Source: Colius striatus
Taxonomy: Eukaryota; Chordata; Aves; Coliiformes; Coliidae
DNA: 64,000 bases
Direction of reading: 5' to 3'
NCBI RefSeq assembly: GCF_028858725.1
Contig: NC_084763.1
Span: 5,580,001-5,644,000, forward strand
Below the pieces are notes generated by a model. The model worked only from the letters and a program-made list of their open reading frames with translations. It was not told the DNA's origin and did no database searches. Numbering within the stretch: position 1 is the stretch's first letter; each line of letters opens with the position of its first letter. Shown piece by piece: positions 9,701 to 22,500 of this stretch. Position numbers and translations under genes: made by a program.

Positions 9701-12700
9701 TGAGCTGGGAAGGTTGGCTGCACTACAGGCCCCTCTGTCCTCCCTTCATGTGTGGCAGCACCTGGGGACACAGCCAGTTGTTCCCAGTTGCAAGCCCACC
9801 CCGAGCATTTCAGGGAGCTCCAGCACAATCCAGGCAGTGCCTCCTCCACAGTCTGAGCAGAGGAATTTGCAAGTCAAAACACAAACTTTAGGATGTCCTG
9901 GCATTGGATTTTTGTATCCCCTGAGTTCATTAAAATTCTCTTAAAGAATGGGGAAAAAATAATGCTGCTTGTGGGCTTGTTAAAGCTTTAATCATTCCTA
10001 AGGGCTTGTGTCAATTGAACAGCAATTGGATCCAGCGCAGCTTGAAGCCTGTTTCAGCAGGGCAAAAAAACCCGTCTACAATCTTTTAAATACAAACATT
10101 ATTGGCTTCTTGAGTGATGCCATTCTCACATGAAAGCCCATTGCCCATGTTGCTGTGAAGGGCCTTGCTACACACCAATAACTTTCAGGCCTTTCATCGT
10201 TTTTCTTGCTATTTCTGTGGCCTCAATTGGCTTCTCAACCGAATTAAAGCAGGGCTGAACGGCACCCAGCCACGTGCCATAGCACAGCTGAACAACCCTT
10301 GCTCTTCAACAAAAACGTGAGTTACAGGCAGCAGGTCCTGTCTGTACCAAAGGAAGGCAGGGAACATCTCACCAACACCGCTAAACTGTTCAATTCAGCG
10401 TGGAGAGCTGCCAACAAACGTGTTCAGGAAGCCGGGAGCTACCTGTTAAACCTCTGTGCACTGCACCGGCATGTTGTGGGGCCATCCAGCGCTTTGGAGA
10501 CGTGCAGAAGGATGGTGGGAAGAGTCTGACAAGGCTGAAATACCAGTCTTGGCCCTCTACAGAACATTCTGTGAGTCCACAGTCCAATCTTAGACACACA
10601 GTTCTCAGCACTTCGCCTTCTTCTCATCCCCAGCCCAGTTTTCAGAGGTGGGTGACCTCATTCCTTGCTGCGGTACGGTGAAGATGGACACAGCAAAGTT
10701 TCTGAGATACTCAGATGTTGTAAGGATAGAGGACCAGAGCAGAGGCACCAATTCATCAGCTATTTGGACTCTGAGGTTTAGTTTATGCTTTGAAATCGCC
10801 CACTTGCAGACAGCTCCCACAGTCTTTGTTACCCCGTGGGGTAATTCACTGCCCTGGAGGAGAGATTAAGACACTCTCTAAATACCAACGTTGGTTCCAG
10901 GAGCAGAAACTGAGCATTTCCTCCAAAATCCACTGAAATCTCTAGAGTGATGCCTCTCCCTGGCAGACCTCCTACCCTTGCACAACCCCCAGCTGCATCT
11001 TTTGCACCTTGAGGAGACCAGCCTGACTCAGCTTTGATTTCCCTTGATCTCAGTGGGCTGCACTTATTTCCTCTTTGGTTTCTCTGTGGTCTTGTCAATG
11101 TGGGTATATTGTAACAGCTTTCCTTTCCCAAGAAAACAACCTTAAAGCCCAGTTCTTCCACAGGGCCTCGTGTGAAGACTAAATCTCTGGATTTTTGTGA
11201 TTAAATCCCAGTTTGTCTAGACTTCCAGGCCTTGAAGAAAGCTGGGTTTGTAAGTCACCATCAGAAACACCATGGCCTGGAAATGAGTCTATCCACTTGA
11301 ACTCAGTGCAAACCACTGCTGTTAACTTAGCTGGCACAGAGATGCATCTCTCCAAACATAGAAGTGGACAAACCCAGCATTCCATGCATCCTTCTGGATG
11401 CTTCTTTAAAAAGCTAGAAAACAACAACAGAGCATAAACAATAAACCCCATCTATTCACTCTTTTCAGAGCCAAATATTTGGATCACTGCAGGAGCACCC
11501 ATGCACACCAGCAACGATAAAGGGGAAAACAAGCTATTCATTTTGGAAGGAGAAGAGATGTAGAAAGATGATACCCAAAAGAAGATACTGCTTGTGTTAC
11601 AAAAAGTTCCCCCAGGTTTGTGATGGTCAGCACAGTGCCACAGCACCCAGCATGGCTCAGCAAGAGACAGCAGCTTAGAGAGCTGTGCAAAGGCCAGCAA
11701 GTGCCCTTAGGTCCTGAGGAGCAGGCAGGAAGGCAGATCCAGGTCTGGGTGGTAAGCAGACAGGGCTACAGCTGCAGAGCAAGAAGGGAACAGAGCTCAC
11801 AGCATTGAAGATGAGGCCTGATCTTTGGCTACCCAGGCTGGGGGCTTCACTCCAGCACATACCTTTCTTTCTCAGTGAGGAACACAAAACAGCTCCCACT
11901 CTGCATGGGCAGCAATTTCTGAGAGCTCTCTGTGAGCCATGGAATGTGCTGGGGAGCACTGGGGTACTTCTCTCCAAGGAGCAGCAAGAAACCAACAGCT
12001 ATTACAGGTATAGAAAGAACAGCCAGCAGAGAAGAAATCCCACCACATGCAGAGCTTATAAAATCAAGGACCGTAGGCTACCTGGGGCAAGGCAACAGTT
12101 TAAACAGGGCCAAGAGTTTACACAGGACCAGCTCACATTGTGGGAGCCTGCAGTTAATTTACTCAAGCTCTGAAAGATCATTTGAAAGCATTCATAGAAC
12201 CAACAGCTCCCTCCAGAAGCTGGTGCAGGAGATGGGTGTCTGGGGCTCCTCAGCACAGCAGCAGCCAGCAGATGCAGAACCACACCAGGAATACCTTTAT
12301 GCTTGGCTTAATTTTTGTCACTCATATACCTGCCTTACAAACCTTCCTGGCTGCAATCATGTCATTTCACTTTCTCATTTCCTGCTGTACATTCATTTCT
12401 TCTGCTTTTCCTGGCTCACATGCCACTGTCATTTGTCCCTTGATCCCGCTGCCAATGAGCAGCTGAAGCTTCTGATCAAGATGACAACCAAAAGGACTCT
12501 GGAACTGCACTTGCAGGGCTGTGTCCTCACTCCCAAAGGCCCAGGAAGGTGAGGCCACAAGCACCTGACCTTGTCCACCTCCAGATATCCAGATAAAACA
12601 CATAAGCCTGTTAAAACAAAACACTATCTAGTCTGCATTACAATTTAACACGTTAATCTGTAGCTGTAATAGGAGAAAATCCCCTCCTCAAAATGCTCAA

Positions 12701-13508
12701 GTCTTAACACTATACTCTTGCAACAAAATACATGCAGGTAAACTCTGTGATAGCAAAACTCTCCAATTTAAGTGAGAGTCCTTTGAGGCTCATGGCTCTG
12801 AGAATATTTGCTGTTTACAAAGGGTGGGAGAGATGGACCAAACCATACCCTGACATAGCATTAAGGCAGTCTTCTCCAAGCAGGATTTGTCTCTTTTGGC
12901 ATTACTGCTCTCCAGTTTTCTCTCTGTAGCAAGTGCATGATATAAATGCCATTGTTTCCACCCAACCTCACACACATTCCTCTCTCCTCAACACATGAGG
13001 CTGTCTAATCCATGAATTATTGCCTGACTATCCTCCTCCTCCCGGGAGTTCTTTTATCATAACTGGCCTCTCGCCCTCTGTGTGGGACTTTTGGAGTTTC
13101 TCATTACCTGTTGTTTAATCAGCAGGTTGTTTCCTCCCTCAGTAACAAAGACTGACAGCAGAGCTCACCTCTGTCTGTTGGAAAACACAAGATGTTTCCT
13201 CCTTACCCTGTACTTCCACATCTTGTCGCGGGGGATTTTGCATTGTATTAGGCAGCAGAATTCACACCCTGCTCCCGCTGAAAAGACACAAAAGCCACAC
13301 AACATCCAGTTCTGCTTTCTTGGAACTCAAAAACCCAGCGATCTTACAAGTCTCAAAGCTTGTCATCCACTTCTGAGTGTAGGAACTAAACGTGGTGATG
13401 GCCTCACTTTGCTTTGACTGAGATCTGAAAGCAAAGGATCAAGATGGAAGACTTGTCACCTTTAAAAGAACAGGGGGGGAAAAAAAGAGTTGAATAATAC
13501 ACAACAAT
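6796..13508. other. Intergenic region between CCK and TRAK1
   Basis: About 6.7 kb separate two convergent 3' ends. One CR1 fragment lies at 8878-9060. The part from about 10.3 to 12.6 kb is somewhat more GC-rich and holds several open frames of 70-206 codons on both strands. None has recognisable protein content, and they overlap one another on opposite strands, so I do not call a gene here. Confidence 0.7.
8878..9060 (-). mobile_element. CR1 LINE fragment
   Basis: The conserved reverse-complement CR1 3' end (CACAGAATCACAAGGGCTGG, CATCCAGTCCAATCCCCCTG) is followed by the AGGTCACACATAGGAACTCG block and GGAGCCTCCACAGCCCATCT, then GGGCAGCCTGT. The copy is 5'-truncated and fairly diverged. Confidence 0.88.
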
Positions 13509-13525
13509 GCAACTTTTTATGTTAT

Positions 13526-13531
13526 TTTATT
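13526..13531 (-). terminator. TRAK1: TRAK1 distal poly(A) signal AATAAA
   Basis: On the - strand the sequence reads ATCAATAAAATAACATAAAA and is followed within 30 bases by the GT-rich TTGCATTGTTGTGTATT. A signal followed by a GU-rich downstream element is the classical arrangement. Cleavage would fall near 13505-13515. Confidence 0.65.
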
Positions 13532-15427
13532 GATATTAGTGAAGAAAAAAATTAACTTTCACCTTTCCAACGTGTTACAATTGCTTTCTCTGGTGGGTGG
13601 ACAGCCCCTGCTGCTTATTTAAAGGCTAAGTAACACCTCCTGATTGCATGATTAACTTCTCCACTTTAAGTTCTCATATGGTATTGCTTTCTTCCTCTGG
13701 GTATAGAAAATGGTCCATTAAGTCCATGATGGTTTTTTTCCTCAGAATCAACTGGTATTCTATCTACTGGTTTAAGATACATTCAAATAAAAAGATACTT
13801 TGATTTTACTTGCAAGAAGTGCACACATACAACAGCAAAGAGAGCTGATGACATTTTACTAAAACATTCTAAGTTCAGAGAATAAATAGAAGCCTTCAAA
13901 ACACATGCAGCAACTGACCCATGTGTTTGGTTTGGTTTTTTCTCCCCTCTCAAAAAAAATATCCTTAAGTGTCCATAGCACTACTGCAATAACTACTTCA
14001 TTCAGGGGAAAAAAGAAAAAACAACCCCACCCACCTACCTCTCTCTCATCACACAGACTAAAAGACAAGTTTAATTTATACAAGAAATTATCAGTGCTAA
14101 AGATTTAGTAACAGTCTGGTACAAACAGCAATGCACGGCAATGACGTGTAGTGTGGTAATGGTGACAAACAGGGAGCTTCATTGAGACGTCACAAGTGCT
14201 AGGAAAAGAAAGTGGATGTTAAACCCTCCCTTCTTTGCTCCTCTCCCATCCCCAGCACCCTTCAAAAGGCATTTGTATCTCAGCTCAGGTCTAGAAACAA
14301 GCCTCCTTCCAGTCTGTTCCAGTTCCAGGACTTCTCCATTCTTTTCACGAGCACCCAGCAGAAGCTTGTGAGAAACGAGAGAAAAAAAACAACTGCAATA
14401 TAAATTTGGGTTGCCTGGCTGTAACTGAACGTTGTGCAAGGTCTTTTGTTTCCTTTCTGAAGGAGCAGAGGGTTGTATGTTTGGCATTGGGAGGTACTTT
14501 GTCAGTTTAAAACCCCTGTGAAATAAGGCGTTTTCCGTCTTTGTCCCTATGCTAAGGTCCAATTTCGGACAACAAAGGTTTCTCTGGAAAAAAAACAAAC
14601 CAGAAAGTGGGTGGTGAATATTCTCACCCTGCTTCCAAGGCCACGGTCCTCAACGTGCATGAAACCTGGAAGATCAGCACGAGGACTGCAAAGTTGCCCT
14701 TTCCAGCTTGTACCATTTCGTTACTAAACGTTTTTAGTGGTTCTCTAAGGTTTCAAGGACTCACCTTTTCCTAATACTGCTTCTGCTACATGTTCTTTTA
14801 TAACATTCTTATCTGTCAATCTGTTCCACAGCTTTTGACTTCTGGGAAGTCACTGCCACGTGTCTAGGAAGTTGTGAAACCTCTTCCTCTTTGGGGGCAC
14901 TGACCAAAAGCGTGTTTCAGCGGCAGCGACACACAGTAAAGCATTTCTTCCCTTCCACAATCCAGTGCAGCATCGAAAAACGAAGAAAACAACGCAAAAA
15001 CCCCCAGAGAGTCATTGCACGGAGTGTTAAGTGTGCCAAATGAAACAGTGGTGCCAGGGACACAGCAATCTTTCAGGTACCCAGTAAGCCTGCTGAACTC
15101 AACACGGTATTAGTTCAAGTTTGTAACCTCGGGGAGGAGGAGAATACAGAATAGGTAGGAAAGAAAAAGAAGTCTCATCCATTCAGGCATAACAGCCAGG
15201 CACTCCCAACAACTCAGCTCAACTCATCTACAGAAGCAAAACTGAAAGTACCACATGTTAAACCGAGTGCTCTGTTTTTCATCATTTAACGAAGCACAAA
15301 CGCTCCCATGCTTCAAGTGATGCGATGCGAGGCCTCACGTAACACATTCAATAGCTTCCCATGCACCTTGGACTCAAAAGCCGGCCTACTTACACAAGTC
15401 ACTGTTTCCTAGTCAAGTGCTCTATTG

Positions 15428-15460
15428 TTTATTTTTTGTTGTTGGTTTTGTTCTTTTATT
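15428..15460 (-). terminator. TRAK1: Possible proximal TRAK1 poly(A) signals (two AATAAA)
   Basis: Two AATAAA hexamers on the - strand (15455-15460 and 15428-15433) lie 330-360 bases after the stop codon, in an A-rich stretch. They could give a short 3' UTR, but the T/G-rich element downstream is weak. Confidence 0.35.
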
Positions 15461-15787
15461 TTTTCAGTGCATCTTTAAAAAGAAAAACCCCCAAAATAAC
15501 CCAACAACCTTTTCAAAAGGTTTGCAAGTTCACCTCAATACAGCAACCGTCACGTAGAGCCTTTTGCACTCCCACGAACAGTGAAATCATCCCGTTAGTT
15601 ACAATAGATCTGGGCACATATTTACACATTTTGTACAAAGTTTACACATTTCTCCCGTTTAGGCACGAAGTTGATTTGTCAAACTCAAAGAGGCAATGGA
15701 AGGGGCGGCGGGGGAAAGGAAAAGGAGATCGGAGGAAAGAATCTGAGTGTTCATATTTAAAAAGGTCAGCTGTAAAAAGAGGGTCCT

Positions 15788-16586
15788 TCATCGTAAGCTG
15801 CTTTGCTTGGGGAGCTTGGTTCCCATGAGGATCCCCGACGTGAGTGACGTCGGGCCTTTCATCTGCATGCTGGAGCCCACCATGGTGGGGAAGCTCCGGT
15901 TCCTGCGGATGCCGCTGTTGAGCGGGATGCCTCCGATGGCGCTGGTCACGGCAGGGCAGCCCAAGGGCAGAGTGTCTGGTGCCAGGCCTCCGGGAACAAG
16001 GGCCCTCACTGGGCCTTGTGCCCCACAGAGAAGAGGTCCCTGGTCGTCAGTTAAAGGAGGAGCCGACGCCTGCCCTGAACTCACAACTTTGGCGATACCG
16101 AACCTCTTGACTTTGTCCACGAGATTAAGGTTGGAAACAGACACGTCGGTCTGACTCTCACTGTTCCTGATGTTCTTTTTGTTCCTCACCTCCTTCAGGA
16201 TGGAGCTAGCAGGCTTCGAAGCCAGGAAGTTGTCGTAAGGTGGGCTCGTGCACTTGAACTCAAAAGACGGAGGGGATGAAGAAGGCGTCTGCATAGGTGA
16301 GTTTGGTGGAGTGGAAGGAATGATGGCCATTTTGGGGGGGTAGGCGTTAAGGAGGGTGCCTTTGCTGGCTCTGTCCCAGCTCTGCGGGTTGTACACTGCT
16401 GCCGAGATGCCCCTTTCCTTCAGCAGCCACACCAGCCCCAGGGACGTGCTCATGGTTGTCGTGGATTCCCGGAGGTTGGTGAAGGATTCGGCCAAGCTCA
16501 GACGCCGAGGAGTGCAGGGAGTAGCCACCGGCGTGCCCTTCAAATTGCTAATGCTGCCACAAGCTGGAGTAGGTGCTGCGTTAAGG
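15788..16586 (-). CDS. TRAK1: TRAK1 last coding exon (C-terminal 265 residues)
   Basis: The acceptor is TTTGCTTTCAG at 16587 and onward. One base completes serine 625, then 265 codons and a stop follow. The content is typical of the TRAK1 C-terminus: [96 protein letters not shown] and the end [17 protein letters not shown] to KQSSLR. From family knowledge this part contributes to mitochondrial attachment and OGT binding. The segment around residues 790-830 ([20 protein letters not shown] and beyond) is the most variable. Confidence 0.97.
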
Positions 16587-19500
16587 CTGAAAGCAAAGGA
16601 GCAGGCAAATTATTCTCTGCACTAAGGAATTAAAACTTACTGCAAAGCAAGACTTTTAACCCCAAAACAGGGCCTTTTATCCACCTTGAGTGTGCACGGG
16701 AAACTGACAGCTCCGAAGCTCCTCGCAAACGTGATGACAAGGGCAAAAACATCACCTCAGCACCCAGTTTCATGGGGTTAATGCATTCCCCAACACCACA
16801 TTTCTTCTGACAAACTACTAAATTGACAGGTTTGTGATCAAGCAGGTTTTTCTTCCTGATCTACCGGTTGTCACAAGCCCCAGTTGCTTCCATGAGACAA
16901 GAGAACAGGGGGACTTGACCGATGGTGTAAGGAACACTGATTTGCTCTCCAGTGTTACTTCTGAGCACACAGAGCTGCTACTACTCCTTCTAGTACTGCT
17001 GGGTCATAGCAGAGAGAGCAGCAAGGGAGGAAGGGAACGTCTTTGCTAAGAAGCACTTGTAACAAAGCTGCTGGAAGTTGGCCATTGCAACCAACGTGCA
17101 CTTCTGTAAGGGCAAACCATTCTTCTGTTGAATTTTGCCTTCGTTTATGGGGAAGGGGGATCTGACTTTTGATGGAGATGCATGGTGGTATGAATAGTCA
17201 TCAAAAGGGATGAGAAAACACACTCAAAGCTCTTGGGCTGTCAACTGGTCAACAGGTAACTGATATCACAGCAGCAAACCAAGCATGACAACCAGCCATT
17301 CCACTGTTAATTGGTCAAGACATCAATTTCTATAGTTTGAAACATGCCTAAATTGCTCCCCAATTCCAATTCTTTCTTAAAACAAACTATGTACAGGCAT
17401 TTGACAAAACAAAGTTAAATGGGCCATCATTTGCACATTCCACACTTGGGTTTAGTGCTATCTCACTGCATTTTGTTTTCTTAAGCACACTACTGCTAGT
17501 TATTAGGAGCTGAGATTTCTTGAGGCGCATCAAATCACACTCATTTTAGTAGACTGTCCTCTCCTCATAAGCTGACCACCTGAATGAACACAGACTCAAT
17601 GCAGCACCTATTCCCAAGGAATTACCAACACAAAGGAGGTATTCCAGATGCTCTGTATTCCTAAATCCTTGTATGAGGCCTCATGGACACTGGAACAGTG
17701 TTTCTGGCACTTATCTTCCTTACAGACTAGGTTAGCCACAGCATGTTTGCTTATGGATAAGCCACACTCAAAATCTATGCTAGTCCAAGGTAACCATTGG
17801 TTGGCTAAGTCATGGTATAACTCAGTTATTCCAGAAACAAGGCACGTGGCATATCCACCACCCTCCAAATTCATGTCTGTCTGGGAGAACTGCAAGGCTT
17901 CCATGCACCTTTAAGAAAAACTCCCAGTTTTTTCTAACCATGCTGAAGTGATGGGTTTTTGCCACACAAAAAGCTCAACTCCACGGTAAGATTTTCTAGG
18001 TATGGATGTATCTCCTCCAATGGCACTGAGTCTCAAACAATGGCACACTTGATGTTAACAGAGAATCCATTGAGCTGAGAGCTCATCACTGGTCAAAAGA
18101 AGGAAATCTTTCCCTTCATCATCACCATCATCATGCCAGGTTAGCAAGTAGAAGACACACGGCCAAGAAACAGACAAAAACCAAAGCCAACGCAAGAAAG
18201 CAGGAAAACTAATCGGCTGGGAGAGGAAGGAACAAGGGAAGGAGGGAGACATTCCCTTTTCACACTGTTGGATTGTCTCAGCCATAACATGCCACTTGAA
18301 CTTAAGTTGGGTTCTCTGTATAAAGAAATGCATCAAACAGCCACATTGAGACAATCTGGTTGGATTTCCAGTTGTAGAGAATTCAGGCCAATTAATGAAT
18401 CACATCCTTTATGCCTGAATGAAAGAAAGGGCCTAGATGACATCTTGACCAGGATTTGCAGTCTCATATCAGCTTATATTCATGTACTCTGTGTAGCCAA
18501 CACTGCTGTGCACGTCAGATTAGACATCCTGCAGTGTTTTGTTCTGAGCCACACTTTCTCATAAGCTTAAAACACGACTCCTTGTAATCTGTAGTGAAAC
18601 ACACACTTGAGAAAACTAGTATTAAAGAGTGGTGGTATTTGAAAAGCAGCCTTGCTAAGTGGCTCTGGAGTTGGTGTCCTTGCACCCTGCTGCGTGCTGT
18701 GGCTGTCAGTGCACGTGGCAGATGTGCTAAGGCAAGTTCTCCTTGGGTCCTCTTCCTGCTGCCACGACTGAATCAGTGGTCACAGCAGTGCTAAGGAGGC
18801 CACATGTGCTCACTGCAGCAGTGCAAGGGCTCTGAAGGCAAGGCTGAGGGGAAATTCGACCACAATTCTTCTGTTAAGCACTGATTAAAGCTGGACCTTC
18901 GGAACTCTGATTCCAGTTCACGGTGGAAATAAAGAGCGGCGACAGCCCCTGTGGTGCATCTCCCACAGTGGCTAAACATAGACTTACAGAAGTCTTGGAA
19001 AGCACGAGGGAGGGAAAAGGAAGAGAAAGAGAACTTTCTGCATGAATTGACTTTCTACAGTGCATTTTGGAACCCCAGGCATAGGTTATTAATGATAAGG
19101 CATCTAAGACATCCTAATCACGAGATAAAAACTACAGCAGCCCAATGGCTCATTAGCTCCGATAGCTTCATTCTTTCCAGCTCCACATTTAGGATGCAGA
19201 GATAATCAGATTAGTATTTCTATCAATTTGTCAGCACAGTGCAATTAAAAAACAAAGACATCTCCAGAAGAAAGCAGTTGTTATGTAAGTGTTGCTTTAT
19301 TTGTTTCATCACTTTGGTGTTGCTTTAACTGGGAAACATTTTCCCCGTCCAACTGACCAATACTGCAGAGCAGCCTGGATACGACCACAGGCACAGACTC
19401 AAACTGGCCTCAGCAACTCAGCCTGGTGATAGTTTCACAGTTTAGATTAATCTGAGGAAATAAAAACAAATAACTGAGCGCCTCGTTTAGTGAGATGAAA

Positions 19501-22500
19501 TGTAGTCAGGTTAGAGCATCACCTGGGGCAGGGGCTAGGTTAAAACACGACCAGGCAGGCAAATTGTCACAGCTCTTTGGGTTAGCTGGTGCCACACACA
19601 CTAGCATTCCTGGTACAAGACCCTGCCAGTGCAGAGCCTGCTGGCAGTGTTGCTCACCCCCTGCCACGCTGGGTCACAGTGTCTGCCCTATACCTTCTCT
19701 CAGCACAAGGAGACATAATGCAGTTTCCTCGTCCTCCTCACATGACCTGTGAAGAATCGTTTGCAGTTGGTAAGGAGGAGCTCCTTAAACATGCCTGCTG
19801 AAAACATCATAGGGTTCATTTTGCTCTTTATTCCTCCTGAATGAAATATGACCTTTGGATTAGCCAAGGCAGCTGAAGATGTACTGAATTCAGCTGTTGG
19901 TTATAGTGGATCTGTTAGACATAATCAAGGAGTCTGTTACACACACAATTAACAGCAATTCCACAATAATAAGGAAACTAAAATAGAACTGCAGCCATAT
20001 AAAAGGATCTCTTCAGCAGCAGCATTGAGGGAAGACAGAAAAGAGTAAAGAAAACAAAGCCAGCCCAAAGATTAACTAAGTTCAGAAGGAGAAGTAGAAA
20101 AGTTACATTTAATCATCACCCATTTCCTTCCCTACTTTGCAGGCTTTCACATTTAATCCCCTTCTCATACATTCCTTAGGCAATCAATGCCCATCTCATG
20201 TCTGAACACACCATCTCTGACTGGGGACCTACACAATGGTACACTCACACAGGGGCTGGAAGAGGCAGAGAAAACAATGAGGCACTCCCCTCTAACTAGA
20301 AAAAACAGTCTTTAAATACTGGTTTGCTAAGGAAGGAAAGTTCCCTTCTTCAATACTAAATTCACTCATCCTCTCTGGTTCTCAGATCTCACCTACATTG
20401 CTGCAGGAGTGCCTTCTATCGCCGTGTACATGACGACTATTATTAAGCCAGCTCATTAGTTTCAATCTGGCTACTGTGAAGTCATTTCCAACAATTACAC
20501 CAAGGAACAAAGTAGACAGTTCCCTGTTTTTTGTTAAGGCTTATTTCCTCCTCCATTCATCATGTAGTTCCTCTAGTTTTTTAACCTGTGCATCTTTTTT
20601 CTTCTGTGCCAAAGACTGAGATCTTTCCTCCCCAGAAAAACCTCGTATTTTTTGAGGCACTACATTCTGTGCATTTACAGATGAGGACTACAACTAGCTT
20701 GGGACTGAAAGTAGTCAGGTTTGGCTATAGGATGCCAACTGGGTTATGCCTGATCCTGCAATATTTTAACTAGAGATAGCAACACTTAAGATATTTTGGT
20801 TGGCTAAAACATTACATGTACCTCAAATAACATCAGGTTGAGGTAACTCAAAACAGGAGGAGTAATTTTGGGGTGTGTTTTAATTCCCCAGGGCAGCTAA
20901 AGCTTTTGGTTATGCCAAGACTTTCCATTTCCTTACAGGGAAAACTCAGAGAGCCTCCTCACGCTTTGCCATCACGGGAAACCCTTACCTTGGTGTGACT
21001 CGTGTGAGCTCATCGGAAGGGTGCAGAATGCGGCAGGTGGTGAAGGTGAAGGTGGAGTTGGTTTGTGACATGCACTTCCCAGGATGAGGTACTAAATTAA
21101 AAAAAAGCAAATTCTTTGCATTTTACACAGAAAAAAGGGGAAAATAAACTTCTGTGTGCTTGATAAGACAGATGCCAGAAGTGCTGAGGGACCTCGGATG
21201 GGATCAATGCAAGCAGAGCGAAACGCACAAGCGCTGCAGTGTTCCAACAGACACTTGTCCTTCGAAACAAAACACATTTAGGATTCCAAGGCCAGTGCTA
21301 AAATGTTCTGCTGAAAGTTCCCTGCCATCACTAACACTGCGGGTAAGTCTTGCTCAAACCAAATTGAAACAAGGCAGTGTTTGAAATGCCAGGTCTCATC
21401 CAAACCAGCAACTCGCATCGGTGGGAAATGACAAAGCAGCATTTTCTAGCACCAGCTCAGGAGCACCAAGATTTTCTGAGTGCGTTTCAGCTCTTGGATT
21501 GATCCACAAAAAGGTATCCCCACTACTTCTCAGTAATGGATCCAGCTTGCTAAGGCTACAGGAACATAAACTGTTGGGGTGGGGAGGGAATGGACACATT
21601 ATAGTTTCTCCGTCTCTGACTTCTTGTGTCCACAGCAAAAAAAGTGATAGTTTTATGGATCCATTACTGTACATCTGTGACATTTCTCCTCTGTGTGTGT
21701 TTAAGTTCTTTAGGAATGTATGTCCTCAGCTGCACAATATAGCAGTTTCTGAAGATTTGTAAACAGCACAGTAAAGAATCCTCTTGACACATGTGGCTGT
21801 GAAAATGCCACTCTGCCTATCAGTAATTTGGGAAAGAAGCAACACAGCTCAATTTTTAACATGAAGGACTTAAGCCCTTTCCTTTGTTCTTAGTGTACAC
21901 TTCTGAGGCTATCCTAACCTGCTATGTAATGCAGCTGTGGCCATTGCAAAGTAACTACAAAATTTAAGAGCCATGCATCTGAAAAGCTGCTTGAAAATCA
22001 CCCATAGTTAAATATCACATCAAAGATATCATGATTGCATAGGTTCTCTTACTCAGTGGTCAAAAGACATGCACAATAAAACCTTGTGTGCAGCTCCCTC
22101 CCTCTCAGTCCCACCCAGTCCCATGAGCCATTCCCCGATTAAGCCACATTTTAATACCACGGTACACAACTATTCAACACATTGCAAAGGACAGACAGAC
22201 CAACCAGACCAGACACCATTCTGAACTTCCAGAGATGCTTAGCAGAAGCAAAGTAAGTCTTAACTATGGCTGTGTTCCCTTTTGCACATGTAAAGTATCA
22301 CAGCTCCAAACCAGCGTGTGCAGTTTGGTGGTTCTTCAAGTGCACAGATAAGCAGTGTGTGAAGGCTACAGCGTGGGGAGTGTGAGCAGTGGAAGCAGAA
22401 GTGGCTAAGCATACAGTGTGAGGTAACTTCTGGGCAGCCCTGGAATGTACTGCTGCACATTGAAGGAGGACACTTCTCAAAACCCAGGGGAGTGTCATGT

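Larger units (their letters stand above)
13510..15787 (-). other. TRAK1: TRAK1 3' untranslated region (long form)
   Basis: From the stop codon at 15788-15790 about 2.3 kb run to the best distal poly(A) signal at 13526-13531. Two closer AATAAA hexamers on the - strand (15455-15460 and 15428-15433) could give a short 3' UTR of about 0.35 kb. An exact Pumilio-type site, UGUAAAUA, lies at 15619-15626. No transposon fragment was recognised here, in contrast to the introns. Confidence 0.6.

Noticed and set aside
11932-12552. 206-codon open frame as a possible gene
   Set aside because: No recognisable domain, several overlapping frames on both strands, and no splice or poly(A) context. Kept only as a low-interest compositional finding.
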